Below, piece by piece: positions 6,538-13,750 of a stretch of 25,818 nucleotides of DNA. Made by a program: the position numbers and the translations under genes. The stretch comes from a virus, in IMG/VR virus record IMGVR_UViG_3300009506_000174, positions 1 through 25,818 of that record, one strand, 5' to 3'. The notes beneath the pieces were generated by a model that was given only the letters and a program-made list of their open reading frames with translations, searched no databases and was not told where the DNA came from. Every line of letters starts with the position of its first letter. Position 1 is the stretch's first letter.

Positions 6538-8547
6538 ATGCTTCGAGCGCGCACAAGACAGAGATCGATCCGGGGGCGCCACGCCGACTTGACTTACCGT
6601 CAATTCGCGTCGCCGGTTCCCGGTGTCTCAGGGCTGTCGCCCCTTATAACACCTTCGGGCGGCGGCTCAACCGAAGAGCCCGTGTTCCGCTTCTTTGGTG
6701 GAGACGCCGACGCCGTTGACTGGACGACTCGGGATTATCCCGGCACCCCGGTTGCGTGCGCGCGTCAAGCGGTCGGTGTTCAGCCCACGTACAACGACGG
6801 CTCGCCGTATCTCGGGCCCGATGACGACAGCGTGCTGTTCAATGCGAGTGATTACTATGCCGCGCCGAATACGAGTTTTGGTCAGATAGCAACCGAAGAC
6901 GCGGTCATTGAAATAATATTCTGTGCTGGCAACACTGGAAATGCAGCGCTATGTGGAACCGCTACCACGGGGCAGGGCTGGCGCATTTGGTGGAATGCTA
7001 ATATCCTTGTGGTTACAATTCATGATGGAAGCGGAGCAACGGCCACAACCTCTGCCGCTTCAATTGTAAGCGGACGCTGGTATCATGCTTTAATGTTCTT
7101 AGATAGAACGGGCAGTGCGCAAGTCTATATTAATGGTGTGGCCAGCGGTGCCGCTGTTGATATTAGCGGAAGACAATTGACACTAAATAGTGGATTGGCG
7201 TTTTGTGCTGGGTCGCGCGCATCGGGTGGGGTTCCATTTGATTCTAATATTGCTTATCTATCTATGTGGTTAAAAGCCGCCTGGTTGACCAGCCACCTGA
7301 ATGCCGACACGGCGAAGGAGCGCTTCGGCAAGCTCGAAGGTTGGTGGCCGAACGTTGCGAAGGGAACGGCCGCGCCGACGGTTCGGACGCGGGCCTATGT
7401 CGGTTTCAGCGAAAAGCTCGAGGCCGGGCTCGTTCGGATCTACCCGCGCGGCTCCGAGTCGATGCGCCTCAATCAGCGCTCCGACGTCTACGGAACCGTC
7501 GTCGGCTACCTCGCCGAGCCGCAGTCGAAAAATGTTCTCGGCGAGAGCAACGATTTCTCGGCCTGGACGAAAGAGGACGCCGGCGACGTCGTGACCGACG
7601 ATGCGGCCACCGGGCCCGACGGCCTGACTTCGGCCGCCACTCTGGTTTGCGACAACACGAATGGAAACCACGGCCTCAGCCTGCAGAGCGCCGATAACCT
7701 CACCGCGGCGAAAACCTGCGCTGCGATCTGGGTCGGTCACGGAAACGCGAGCTGGGTCAAAATCGAAGATACGACCGTAGCCAACGCCTACCGCTACTTC
7801 AACGCGGAGACCGGAGCGCTCGGGACGAAGGGTGCCGGCGCCGATGAAGCCGGGTTCGTGCTCGGTCAATACATCGGCGACGCCGATCGCCGGGTTTACA
7901 TCCGCTTCGGCGGAACGGTCGCGCTGCATACGATCCGGATTCGTCCCTGCGACGATAACGAGGTCGACACTTTCAGCGGCGGTGACGGTGTCGCCGTGAC
8001 CCTCTATTTACACGCCGCGCAGTGTGAAGAGGGCGATTATCCGACGAGTCGGATCGACACGGATGGAGGGGCGAGTGCGAGCAGATTGAAAGATCAATAT
8101 CAAGCGGTTGGCTTGGCCAACCTTGGTGGTATTGGAAGTGAGAAGCGCGGGCGTATTGAATGTAATATTTTGTTCCCGGATTCTGATTATTCTGCAAATT
8201 GTTTTATATTCGACATCACCGATGGAGGTGGAGCCGCAGATCGGATAGTAGCTTTTACGGCTGGCTCTGATGTAATTGCTGTAACAACCGCAGCAAGCGG
8301 CGGCTCTGGTGGTTCTGCCAATGGTATTACTGATGTTATTGATGGTGTTAGACATCGGTTTCAATTGTCTTGGCAGAAGGACGATTTGAGAAACATACTC
8401 GACAGTGTTTTGGAGAAACGCGATTCGGCAGTGGATTTACCAGATGATTTGGACATAATGGATATTGGAGAGACGAGAGCGCAAGGATCACAACTCAACG
8501 GTATTATGTCAGATTACAAAGTCTTCAAACGCCCGGGGCGTCGATGA
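6538..8547 (+). CDS. Laminin-G/concanavalin-like fibre or head-surface protein
   Basis: A 669-aa secreted-virion-type protein without obvious enzymatic motifs. Residues about 88-250 read as a LamG/ConA-like jelly-roll (GRWYHALMFLDRTGSAQVYI, then a strand with YLSMWLKAAWLTS). Residues about 325-505 look like a carbohydrate-binding beta-sandwich (NVLGESNDFSAWTKED, ending ...AAQCEEGDYPTSRI). Residues about 510-669 look like a second LamG-like region (DGVRHRFQLSWQKDD). The gene is patchwork in base composition: 6880-7275 and 8080-8525 are much AT-richer than the rest. Its place in the head operon suggests a fibre or decoration on the capsid, possibly glycan-binding, but a tail-fibre role cannot be excluded. 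The stop overlaps the next ATG (ATGA). Confidence 0.65.
   Translation: MLRARTRQRSIRGRHADLTYRQFASPVPGVSGLSPLITPSGGGSTEEPVFRFFGGDADAVDWTTRDYPGTPVACARQAVGVQPTYNDGSPYLGPDDDSVLFNASDYYAAPNTSFGQIATEDAVIEIIFCAGNTGNAALCGTATTGQGWRIWWNANILVVTIHDGSGATATTSAASIVSGRWYHALMFLDRTGSAQVYINGVASGAAVDISGRQLTLNSGLAFCAGSRASGGVPFDSNIAYLSMWLKAAWLTSHLNADTAKERFGKLEGWWPNVAKGTAAPTVRTRAYVGFSEKLEAGLVRIYPRGSESMRLNQRSDVYGTVVGYLAEPQSKNVLGESNDFSAWTKEDAGDVVTDDAATGPDGLTSAATLVCDNTNGNHGLSLQSADNLTAAKTCAAIWVGHGNASWVKIEDTTVANAYRYFNAETGALGTKGAGADEAGFVLGQYIGDADRRVYIRFGGTVALHTIRIRPCDDNEVDTFSGGDGVAVTLYLHAAQCEEGDYPTSRIDTDGGASASRLKDQYQAVGLANLGGIGSEKRGRIECNILFPDSDYSANCFIFDITDGGGAADRIVAFTAGSDVIAVTTAASGGSGGSANGITDVIDGVRHRFQLSWQKDDLRNILDSVLEKRDSAVDLPDDLDIMDIGETRAQGSQLNGIMSDYKVFKRPGRR
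6880..7275. other. Low-GC segment inside the LamG-type gene (first)
   Basis: Base composition drops sharply within one open reading frame. The line 7081-7140 has 23 G/C of 60, against 41 of 60 in 7321-7380 just downstream. The segment corresponds to the first LamG-like domain. The reading frame is intact on both sides, which suggests replacement of a domain cassette by recombination with a lower-GC source. The edges given are by eye. Confidence 0.65.
8080..8525. other. Low-GC segment inside the LamG-type gene (second)
   Basis: A second AT-rich block covers the C-terminal LamG-like region. The line 8161-8220 has 19 G/C of 60. The switch back to GC-rich sequence coincides closely with the end of the gene near 8530. 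Together with the first block it brackets a GC-rich middle module, so the gene reads as three cassettes of at least two origins. The edges are by eye. Confidence 0.65.
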
Positions 8548-8939
8548 TCTATCCTTCAATATACTTGCGCCGGGCCGATTGGAAAATGCTCGCGGATCCC
8601 GGCAAGGATCAACCCAACGGCGTTCACCTCGAGGGGCCGGACAAGGCGCGGGTCGTCGTCTACGCCGTCGACAACCAGGGCGCCGTGTGGCACTGCCTCT
8701 TGACCCCCGAGCAGCGCGAGGCGGTCGAGAAAGCCGGGATCGCGTTCAAGAATTTTTCGACGCTCGAGGAGATCGAAAAGCTCGCCGGAGCACCTCGACA
8801 CGTCTTCGGCTCCGCGGTCTACGAACCCGGTGACAAGGACGGCGAGTTCAAGGTATACAGACCAGGGAAGGCCGAGCCCGAGATCATCGCGGCGAACGTC
8901 GTCGCGGCCGAGCTCGAGGCGCGCGAGGTTGAGCGATGA
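8544..8939 (+). CDS. Small hypothetical phage protein
   Basis: I do not recognise this 131-aa protein. It has no signal peptide, membrane helix or cysteine pair. The N-terminal two-thirds alternates short beta-like stretches (KARVVVYAVDN, AVWHCLLT) with helices (TPEQREAVEKAG, STLEEIEKLAG). The C-terminus ends in an Ala/Glu-rich helix. ATG-8544 overlaps the LamG gene stop, and its own stop overlaps the protease start (ATGA on both sides), so it is tightly coupled to both. The body has the normal high GC of the head genes, unlike the end of the LamG gene. It could be a chaperone or attachment factor for the preceding fibre-like protein, but the sequence itself does not show this. Confidence 0.6.
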   Translation: MIYPSIYLRRADWKMLADPGKDQPNGVHLEGPDKARVVVYAVDNQGAVWHCLLTPEQREAVEKAGIAFKNFSTLEEIEKLAGAPRHVFGSAVYEPGDKDGEFKVYRPGKAEPEIIAANVVAAELEAREVER

Positions 8940-10636
8940 AATACCTCTACATTCTCGCCGAGATCAGTCGGCAACTCTGGGCGATCACTCCCGAGGCGAT
9001 GCGCGGGATTCTCTCGGCCCTCGAGGACAAGCTCGGGCCGGAGGATCGCGGCCTGTTCCACGCGGCCGACCTGGGCGCCGTGGTAGGTCACGTCGGCGAG
9101 GATTACAACAGCGGCCGGGCGCGAGTCGTCAACGGCGTCGGTGTAATCACAATCGACGGGCCGATCGTCCCTCGAGGAAACGCTCTACACGATTCCTCGG
9201 GGCTCGTGTCGATCGACCGGCTGACCACCGAGCTCAAGACGTTCCAGGCCGACCCGCAGATCCGAGAGATCCTGTTTCTGATCGACTCGCCCGGCGGGGC
9301 GACGACCGGAGTGTCCGAGCTCGCCTCGCTGATCGAGAAGACGGAGAAACCGACGTCGGCCTATGTCTACGGGTTCGCGGCGTCCGCGGCCTACTGGATC
9401 GCCAGCGCGACCGATCGGATCACCGTCTCCGACACCGGGCTCGTCGGCTCAATCGGAACGGTGCTCACCGTCCGGCGAGCGAGCGAGAACGATCCGATCG
9501 AAATCGTGTCGGCGCAGTCGCCGAACAAGCGCCCCGATCCCGAGACCGACGAGGGCCGGCGCGAACTTCAACGGATCGTCGATGGGATCGCGAAAGTGTT
9601 CATCGACACGGTGGCTCGCAACCGGAGCGTGAGCGCGAAAGACGTGACAGAAAAGTTCGGCCGCGGCGGTCTGCTGCTCGCTCCCGAGGCGCTAGCCGTC
9701 GGGATGATCGACGCGGTCTCGACGCTCGATGATTACCTCGCCGAGGAGGTCGAGAACGACGACACCGAGGGCGACGAGGAGATCCCTTTCGGCGCGACGA
9801 CCACGAACAACAGCGACACGGTAGAGACGGCAACCGAGCTCACTTCCGGAGCCATACCGGCATTCAAGGATTTTCCGATCGTCGATCGCCCCTGGGATGC
9901 GGCTGCGGCAGACAGGCGTGTCAGGGAGTTCACCGGCTCGAAAAAGCAACCGGCCGAGTTCTACAAAAACGCTTTCTTTTGGTACGATGACAAGAAAGCG
10001 GATCAGTATACCTCTTATAAGCTGCCATTCGCAGACATCGACGGCGGTCGAATGGTCGCCGTGAAAAAAGGCGTCCAGGCGGCCAATGGTGCGATGAGCG
10101 GCGCCCGGGGCGGGGTTTCGATCCCGGCGGCCGACAAATCCAAGGTGCAAAATCATATTGACAGGTATCTTAAAAAGATCGAAAAACAGAAGAACAACGG
10201 CGCGCGAGGCGCAGACAAAAACAGCGGAGCAAAAACCATGTCAGATCTCAACGCTTTGATGGCGGAAAACCCCGGGGCCAAGGCCGAGCTCGACAAACTC
10301 CTCGCGGACGCGCGCGCCGACGGGGCAAAAGAGGCCGACGAAACGATCAAGGCGCGTCTCGATGCCGCGTCGAAAATCATCGACAGCGACTACCCCGCGA
10401 AGATCAAGGCGATCGCCCTGGCCGTGGCCAAGGGCGAGAAGTCGGTCGAGCAGCTCGACACGGCCGTCGCCGTCTACGATTCGATCAAGGCGGATGCCGA
10501 CATCAAATCGGCGCAGGCGGATTCCGCCGCGGTCCCGCCGACTCCGCCGCAGACGCAGGGAGAGCGGTCGACGGACGGCGTCGTCAGGACCGAGGCCGAC
10601 ATCGAGGCCGCGGTCGCGGAGATGAAGAGCAAGTAA
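8936..10636 (+). CDS. S49-family prohead protease with C-terminal scaffold (lambda C/Nu3-like)
   Basis: This is a ClpP/SppA-type serine protease that would process scaffold and head proteins during maturation. The catalytic core lies at residues about 60-265: S150 in GFAASAAYW is the likely nucleophile and K198 in QSPNKRPDP the likely general base, a 48-residue spacing like the Ser-Lys dyad of SppA and lambda gpC. After an acidic linker comes an extra domain (residues about 300-420: FPIVDRPWDA, YKLPFADIDGG, ADKSKVQNHIDRYLKK) that resembles the C-terminal part of other phage prohead proteases. Residues 435-566 are the helical, charged scaffold segment. At 566 aa it is longer than lambda gpC (439 aa). 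ATG-8936 overlaps the previous stop. Confidence 0.88.
   Translation: MKYLYILAEISRQLWAITPEAMRGILSALEDKLGPEDRGLFHAADLGAVVGHVGEDYNSGRARVVNGVGVITIDGPIVPRGNALHDSSGLVSIDRLTTELKTFQADPQIREILFLIDSPGGATTGVSELASLIEKTEKPTSAYVYGFAASAAYWIASATDRITVSDTGLVGSIGTVLTVRRASENDPIEIVSAQSPNKRPDPETDEGRRELQRIVDGIAKVFIDTVARNRSVSAKDVTEKFGRGGLLLAPEALAVGMIDAVSTLDDYLAEEVENDDTEGDEEIPFGATTTNNSDTVETATELTSGAIPAFKDFPIVDRPWDAAAADRRVREFTGSKKQPAEFYKNAFFWYDDKKADQYTSYKLPFADIDGGRMVAVKKGVQAANGAMSGARGGVSIPAADKSKVQNHIDRYLKKIEKQKNNGARGADKNSGAKTMSDLNALMAENPGAKAELDKLLADARADGAKEADETIKARLDAASKIIDSDYPAKIKAIALAVAKGEKSVEQLDTAVAVYDSIKADADIKSAQADSAAVPPTPPQTQGERSTDGVVRTEADIEAAVAEMKSK
10238..10636 (+). CDS. Nested in-frame scaffold protein (Nu3-like) from an internal start
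   Basis: ATG-10238 is in frame with the protease gene (codon 435). It is preceded by a good ribosome site, GGAG at 10226-10229, 8 nt upstream. Translation from here gives a 132-aa Ala/Lys/Glu/Asp-rich, mainly helical protein (MSDLNALMAENPGAKAELDK at the start), the composition expected of a scaffold. Lambda makes its scaffold Nu3 the same way, from an internal start in gene C. The scaffold would assemble inside the prohead and be removed by the protease. The internal start is inferred from the ribosome site, the frame and the lambda precedent. Confidence 0.65.
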   Translation: MSDLNALMAENPGAKAELDKLLADARADGAKEADETIKARLDAASKIIDSDYPAKIKAIALAVAKGEKSVEQLDTAVAVYDSIKADADIKSAQADSAAVPPTPPQTQGERSTDGVVRTEADIEAAVAEMKSK

Positions 10637-10689
10637 AGAGGCCGGAACATCGGAGAAAAAGGCGCGGAGCCAACCAAACGAGGTAAACC

Positions 10690-12255
10690 ATGGGCGTGCA
10701 AGCGAGCCGAAACATAAACAACCAGGCGTTTTTTCAGAGCGGAAACGCGAACGTTAAGGAGGCCGAGACGATCGCGCAGGACGCGGGCCGCGTGGCCGTG
10801 CTCGCTTCCAAAACCGTCATGGCCAAGAACCCGACGACCGGAAAATGGGTTCCGCTGACCGACGTCGATCCGACCTCGGCGCCCGCGAAGATGGTCACCG
10901 GTGCGATCGGTTCCGAAGCGACGTTCCAACCCGTGACCGACGGCGAGTTCGCGATCACCGTCGACGGCGTCGCGATGAATATCACCGGCCTCAACTTCTC
11001 CGGAATCGAGGCGCCGACGGCCACGGGCGCGAGCTGCGTCTGCGGCGCGTTCGGCTCCACTCTTACGGCGATGCAGGCGATCACCGACGGCGCATTCGCG
11101 ATCACCGTCGACGGCGTCGCCCTCGCGATCTCCGGCCTCGACTTCTCCGACATCGACGCACCGAGCGACACGGCCGGAACGATGCTCTGTGGCGCCAACG
11201 GCTCGAACCTCGCGGCCTATCAGGCCGTGAACGATGCCGCGTTTACGTTCACCGTTAACGGGACCGTTCGCGCGATCACCGGCCTCGATTTCACCGGCGC
11301 GACCGCTTGGGCCGATGTCGCGCACATCATCGACGCCGCGATCGCACAGTACGGCGTTCGGTGCGAATATGACGAGACGGCCGACGTGTTCGAGTTCGTC
11401 ACCGTCAATCGCGGGCGCAACGCGACGATCTCCGTTCTCTCGGCGCCGGGCGCCGGAACCGACATCTCCGGCGTCGCCGGCCCGGGCTCGTTCCTCAACG
11501 GCGCGACCGGAACCGGCACCGCGACGGCTGGCACCGGCGGCCTCGGTGAGGGCGTGACGATCGCCGACGTCATCAACGACGTTGCCCGCGGGCGCGTCCG
11601 CTGCGAACTCGACGCCGCGGCCGGAACATACGTGTTCCTGTCTCCGCGGCGCGGGGCGATCTCGACGATCACCGCGCTTTCGGCGCCCGGTGCCGGAACC
11701 GATATCAGCGGCGCCGGCTACCTGAACGGCCTCACCGGAACCGCGACCCTGACACAGGGCACCGGCGACACCGGCGACGATCGGAACATCGCCGACGTCA
11801 TCAACGAAAAGGCCGAGGGCCGGTTCGAGGTGCTGTTCGATGGTACGAACCTTACCTTCATCTCTCCGACGACCGGGCTCGAGAGCGCGATCACGGTGCT
11901 TTCGGCCGTGGCCGGCGGCGCCGGAACGGACATCTCGGGCGCGTCCTACCTGAACGGCCTCACCGGTACCGGGACCGTTACCGCCTCGACCGGGTTCGAC
12001 GGCGCGAACATCCCGGCCGGGATCTACGTCGGCGACGAGATCGCCGCGGCGACCCTCGTCGCCGGCGACGTCTCCAACTGCCCGATCGTCGTCGGCGGAA
12101 ACGTCACGGTGAACCGGGATCAACTCGTGTTCGAAAACTCGCTGACGCTGGCGAGCGTCGTGGTGCCCCTGCGAAAGAGGATCGAGGACGTGCTCGCGGA
12201 GATCGGGATCTTCGCCGAGTATGCGGTCGATATCGACAGCTACGAGAACGCTTAG
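10690..12255 (+). CDS. Head decoration protein (lambda D-like) with inserted tandem repeats
   Basis: The ends of this 521-aa protein look like a lambda gpD-type capsid-stabilising protein. Residues about 40-70 (KNPTTGKWVPLTDVDPTSAP) and about 440-490 (IYVGDEIAAATLVAGDVSN, then VTVNRDQLVFENSL) resemble the two halves of the fold. gpD itself is only 110 aa. Between the halves lie about 350 residues of repeats: three copies of a 49-aa unit (FAITVDGVA...ITGLNFSG) and then two to three copies of a 76-84-aa unit with a GTDISG motif at residues 258, 338 and 414. The repeats resemble modules of phage sheath-like DUF3383 proteins. It lies directly before the major capsid gene, as D does in lambda. GAGGT lies 6 nt before ATG-10690. 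The D-like fold is inferred from short motifs and position. Confidence 0.72.
   Translation: MGVQASRNINNQAFFQSGNANVKEAETIAQDAGRVAVLASKTVMAKNPTTGKWVPLTDVDPTSAPAKMVTGAIGSEATFQPVTDGEFAITVDGVAMNITGLNFSGIEAPTATGASCVCGAFGSTLTAMQAITDGAFAITVDGVALAISGLDFSDIDAPSDTAGTMLCGANGSNLAAYQAVNDAAFTFTVNGTVRAITGLDFTGATAWADVAHIIDAAIAQYGVRCEYDETADVFEFVTVNRGRNATISVLSAPGAGTDISGVAGPGSFLNGATGTGTATAGTGGLGEGVTIADVINDVARGRVRCELDAAAGTYVFLSPRRGAISTITALSAPGAGTDISGAGYLNGLTGTATLTQGTGDTGDDRNIADVINEKAEGRFEVLFDGTNLTFISPTTGLESAITVLSAVAGGAGTDISGASYLNGLTGTGTVTASTGFDGANIPAGIYVGDEIAAATLVAGDVSNCPIVVGGNVTVNRDQLVFENSLTLASVVVPLRKRIEDVLAEIGIFAEYAVDIDSYENA
10909..11330 (+). repeat. Three tandem coding repeats of about 147 nt
   Basis: Units begin near 10909, 11053 and 11200. 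The core GATCACCGTCGACGGCGT is identical in the first two copies, 147 nt apart, and diverged in the third (TTCACCGTTAACGG, again 147 nt on). Each unit encodes about 49 residues with the pattern DG-FAITVDG--ITGL-FS. All are in frame within the decoration protein. Confidence 0.8.
11308..12000 (+). repeat. Two to three imperfect coding repeats of about 228-250 nt
   Basis: The motif encoding GTDISG recurs at 11461, 11701 and 11929 and the IADVIN motif at 11560 and 11788 (228 nt apart). Each unit runs from an IADVIN-type helix through an SP--G--S-IT-LSA strand to GTDISG--YLNGLTGT. They follow the 147-nt repeats in the same gene, and copies differ by small in-frame indels. Confidence 0.75.
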
Positions 12256-12269
12256 GCCATCGGCCTAGG
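12251..12269 (+). other. Stem-loop between decoration and major capsid genes
   Basis: TAGGCC (12253-12258) pairs with GGCCTA (12262-12267) across a 3-nt loop, extendable by a T-G and a C-G pair. It includes the TAG stop of the decoration gene. No U-run follows, so it is not a classical terminator. It may stabilise or process the capsid mRNA. Confidence 0.45.
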
Positions 12270-12319
12270 TAAAAGGAACAACCCGCGCCAGAGGGCCGGG
12301 AGCAGCAAGAGGAGCGGAC

Positions 12320-13537
12320 ATGGCAACCTGGCAGACAACGCCCTTGGCCCAAGATCCCTACTCGCGTATGATGGCGCTCGCCTTCGACGAGTCGGAGATC
12401 ATCGGTGTACCGACCGCCTTTCAGTCGCTCTTCGGACGCGGCGGAGCACTCGGCGCGACCCTGTTCTCTCCGGTGGCGTCGGTCGTCGAGATCGATGTCA
12501 TCCGCGGAAACCGCAAAACGGCCGCGCTCGTTCCGCGCGGCATGATCTCGCGGCCCCTCGGCGCGACGCAGCGCGACACCGCGGCCGGGAAATACACGAG
12601 CTTCGCTCGTCGCTTCCCGCTGTCGATCGAGGAGGGCGCGATCAGCGCCGATCAGCTCGAGTTTCGGCCGGCCGGAGAAAATCCGTACGCGGCCAGCGAC
12701 CACCGGGCGCGCGTTCGTATGTTCGCCCTGCGCGAGCACATGGAGCAGATCCGGCGAACGGTCAGGATGTTCGAGCGCTTGGCCGCACAGTCCGTCCTCG
12801 AGGGGAAGCAAGACGCGATCCTCGACACGAGCTCGACAGACGAACAGTACGACTTCAAGCGCAAGGCCGCTCACGCCGCGACGGCCTCGGCCAGCTGGGG
12901 CACCGCTGCGACCGATATCGCCGGCGACATCGACGACGCCTGCGAGATGGTTCGGAACGACGGCAATATCACGCCCGATATGCTGATCTGCTCCGACGAA
13001 GCGATCGAAGGGATCCTGAAAAACACCGCGCTCCTCGCCTGGGCCGACAACCGGCGGATCGGTCTGCTGCAGGCCGGCTCCCTCAACGCACCGCCGCTCC
13101 CGTCCGAATACGCCCCGTTGATCGCCGGCGGCATGATTCACCGCGGGTTCATCGAGACGCCCAAGGGGTTCAAGCTGCAGGTGTTCTCGTACGTCGATAC
13201 GTACCACAACGCCTCCGGGACCGAGGTCAAGTTCATGACGGCCAACTATGCGATCGTCGGCTCCATCAAGGCGCGCTGCGATCGCTACTTCGGCCCGCCC
13301 GAGCGTCTCCCGCTCTCGCCGGCCGAGGAGGCCGACATGCGTTACTTCATGGGCGTCGACCCGGCGGCCGGGATGATCCCCCCCAACATCAAGGGCGCTC
13401 CCGGCGTCATCTCGCCGGCGATGTTCTACTTCGACTTCTACAAGAGCGGCCGGAAGATCTTCACCGTCGAGACGCAGTCGGCGCCGATCTTCGCGACGAC
13501 GATGACCGACGCCTGGGTCGTTATCGACGTGACCTAG
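12320..13537 (+). CDS. Major capsid protein, lambda gpE family
   Basis: This 405-aa protein forms the icosahedral shell in the HK97 fold. Family signs are the N-terminal FGRGGALGATLFSPVASVVEIDVIRG segment, the EHMEQIRRTVRMFERLAAQSVLEGK helix near residue 145, and the C-terminal IGVPT-to-IFATTMTDAWVVIDVT strands typical of the E family. Lambda gpE has 341 aa. A good ribosome site (AAGAGGAG) lies just before ATG-12320. It is preceded by the decoration gene and flanked on both sides by stem-loops that could raise its expression. The gene order protease-scaffold-decoration-capsid matches lambda C-Nu3-D-E. Confidence 0.92.
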   Translation: MATWQTTPLAQDPYSRMMALAFDESEIIGVPTAFQSLFGRGGALGATLFSPVASVVEIDVIRGNRKTAALVPRGMISRPLGATQRDTAAGKYTSFARRFPLSIEEGAISADQLEFRPAGENPYAASDHRARVRMFALREHMEQIRRTVRMFERLAAQSVLEGKQDAILDTSSTDEQYDFKRKAAHAATASASWGTAATDIAGDIDDACEMVRNDGNITPDMLICSDEAIEGILKNTALLAWADNRRIGLLQAGSLNAPPLPSEYAPLIAGGMIHRGFIETPKGFKLQVFSYVDTYHNASGTEVKFMTANYAIVGSIKARCDRYFGPPERLPLSPAEEADMRYFMGVDPAAGMIPPNIKGAPGVISPAMFYFDFYKSGRKIFTVETQSAPIFATTMTDAWVVIDVT

Positions 13538-13546
13538 TTTCGCTGA

Positions 13547-13563
13547 TCGCCCGAGCTGGGCGA
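13547..13563 (+). other. Stem-loop after the major capsid gene
   Basis: TCGCCC (13547-13552) and GGGCGA (13558-13563) form a perfect 6-bp stem with a 5-nt loop, starting 9 nt after the capsid TAG. No U-run follows. It could act as a weak attenuator or protect the capsid mRNA 3' end. Confidence 0.45.
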
Positions 13564-13583
13564 CCGCACAGGAATGGTGATCC

Positions 13584-13748
13584 ATGCCGAAACGCTACTT
13601 CAAAACGACCTACGTCGGCCGCAAGCGTGAGCGGGTCGAGATCTCGGCCGAGGAGGCCGCGAAGCTCAACGCGCCCAAGGACGCGGCCCCGAGGCCGTCT
13701 CCCAAGCCGAGCGCCAGTTCTTCGACCGGCGGCAGCGCCACGGGGTAG
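13584..13748 (+). CDS. Small basic protein between capsid and connector genes
   Basis: A 54-aa open frame from ATG-13584 to TAG-13746. The N-terminus is basic (MPKRYFKTTYVGRKRERVEI), followed by a short Ala/Glu helix and a Pro/Ser/Gly-rich tail. CAGGA at 13569-13573 gives a ribosome site. Its position after the E-like gene and before an FII-like gene is where lambda has FI, but there is no sequence likeness I can claim. Small proteins of this size and composition are common after phage capsid genes. Function unknown. Confidence 0.65.
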   Translation: MPKRYFKTTYVGRKRERVEISAEEAAKLNAPKDAAPRPSPKPSASSSTGGSATG

Positions 13749-13750
13749 AC

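Noticed and set aside
3960-6554. An 864-codon open frame on the minus strand opposite the portal gene and its neighbours
   Set aside because: It has no recognisable domain, is rich in Arg/Gly/Val as expected from the antisense of GC-rich codons, and lies opposite a clear portal and virion protein pair.
10474-13585. Long minus-strand open frames opposite decoration and major capsid genes
   Set aside because: They mirror the codon bias of the plus-strand genes and show no start context or domain. The plus-strand products are well supported.
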